A stretch of 5,080 nucleotides of DNA from Cyanobacteriota bacterium. GTDB lineage: Bacteria > Cyanobacteriota > Cyanobacteriia > Phormidesmidales > Phormidesmidaceae. Positions 4,831 through 5,080 of this stretch are shown here, one piece after another. The notes under the pieces were generated by a model. That model saw nothing but the letters and a program-made list of their open reading frames with translations, had not been told where the DNA came from and ran no database searches. The stretch lies in contig JAIXUR010000136.1 of assembly GCA_027483425.1 (NCBI GenBank), forward strand, positions 1 through 5,080. The letters are read 5' to 3'. How positions within the stretch are numbered: the first letter of the stretch is position 1; every line of letters begins with the position of its first letter. Made by a program: the position numbers and the translations under genes.

Positions 4831-5080
4831 ATGGCGGTAATTACCGTGACAACCACTGTGACAACCCAGGAGCCTGAGCCGCAGGAGTATCCCTCGGTGT
4901 CGGTCATCGTCCCTATCTACAACGGCGAAGCAGACCTGCCTGAGTTGCTGGCACGGCTGAGGGGTCAGCGCTACCCCACCGATCGGGTCGAGTACGTGCT
5001 GGTGGATAATGGCAGCCGCGATCGCACCCCCGATCTCCTGCAAGCCGCCGCCGCATCCCAGGGCCATTTCCGGGTTCTGA
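4831..5080 (+). CDS. Family 2 glycosyltransferase (N-terminal part, runs off the window)
   Basis: Only the first 83 residues are present. A Thr/Glu-rich lead (1-20) precedes PSVSVIVPIYNGEADLPELL (21-40), the first strand and helix of the GT-A fold. EYVLVDNGSRDRTPDLL (54-70) follows, the nucleotide-sugar-binding strand and turn in which D59 is expected to contact the nucleotide. The DNGS form in place of the commoner DDGS occurs in several GT2 subfamilies. It would use a nucleotide sugar to build a polysaccharide, glycolipid or glycan; acceptor and sugar cannot be told from this part. GGAG at 4819-4822 lies 8 bases before ATG 4831, supporting this start. The frame is open to the right edge and contains a HIP1 site. 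Confidence 0.9.
   Translation, partial: MAVITVTTTVTTQEPEPQEYPSVSVIVPIYNGEADLPELLARLRGQRYPTDRVEYVLVDNGSRDRTPDLLQAAAASQGHFRVL

Noticed and set aside
4663..5067. - strand ORF (134 codons) opposite the glycosyltransferase start
   Set aside because: It overlaps both the GT2 gene and the antitoxin start, whose motifs are clear.

Overview
The window most likely comes from a cyanobacterium. Nine perfect copies of the HIP1 octamer GCGATCGC (starting at 298, 621, 661, 1597, 2214, 2411, 3322, 4093 and 5018) lie in 5,080 bases. The gene set also fits: a cyanobacterial-type exported protein, a DUF433 antitoxin, heptanucleotide tandem repeats and short GTAGGG-headed palindromes. The background is GC-rich, with a visibly AT-richer patch at about 4140-4780. 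A filamentous, mid-to-high-GC lineage is a reasonable inference, but no marker gene here fixes the genus.

Left part (1-2163, + strand): a short tail of an upstream gene (to 83); a leader with a strong hairpin; a complete M20 family amidohydrolase (261-1475) whose stop codon lies inside a small palindromic repeat (1472-1500); then a signal-peptide-bearing exported protein of unknown function (1555-2163).

Middle part (2164-3174): an intergenic array of a 14-bp repeat (2217-2286) leads into the most unusual gene of the window (2329-3030). Its protein joins an N-terminal LRAT/NlpC-P60-like acyltransferase or thiol-hydrolase domain to a C-terminal helical hairpin resembling PspA/Vipp1 (IM30). Its stop codon opens a heptanucleotide repeat, followed by a tandemly duplicated ~44-bp palindromic repeat. 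These fill the gap between this gene and the convergent gene to its right.

Right part (3175-4724, - strand): a lipoprotein-like phosphodiester glycosidase (NAGPA/DUF2233 domain, 3175-4137), overlapped at its 5' end by an 82-codon ORF of unknown nature (4115-4363). Upstream on the same strand is a DUF433 antitoxin (4482-4724) overlapping the start of a DUF5615-type toxin gene that stops after 34 codons (4394-4498). This AT-richer block looks like a decayed toxin-antitoxin module. After a ~106-bp divergent gap, a family 2 glycosyltransferase begins at 4831 on the + strand and runs off the window.

The genes do not form one obvious pathway. The envelope is a loose theme: exported protein, lipoprotein glycosidase, membrane-lipid fusion protein and glycosyltransferase. 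The best candidates for something undescribed are the LRAT-PspA fusion and the 14-bp repeat array before it, whose geometry creates a chain of stop/start-overlapping mini-ORFs.
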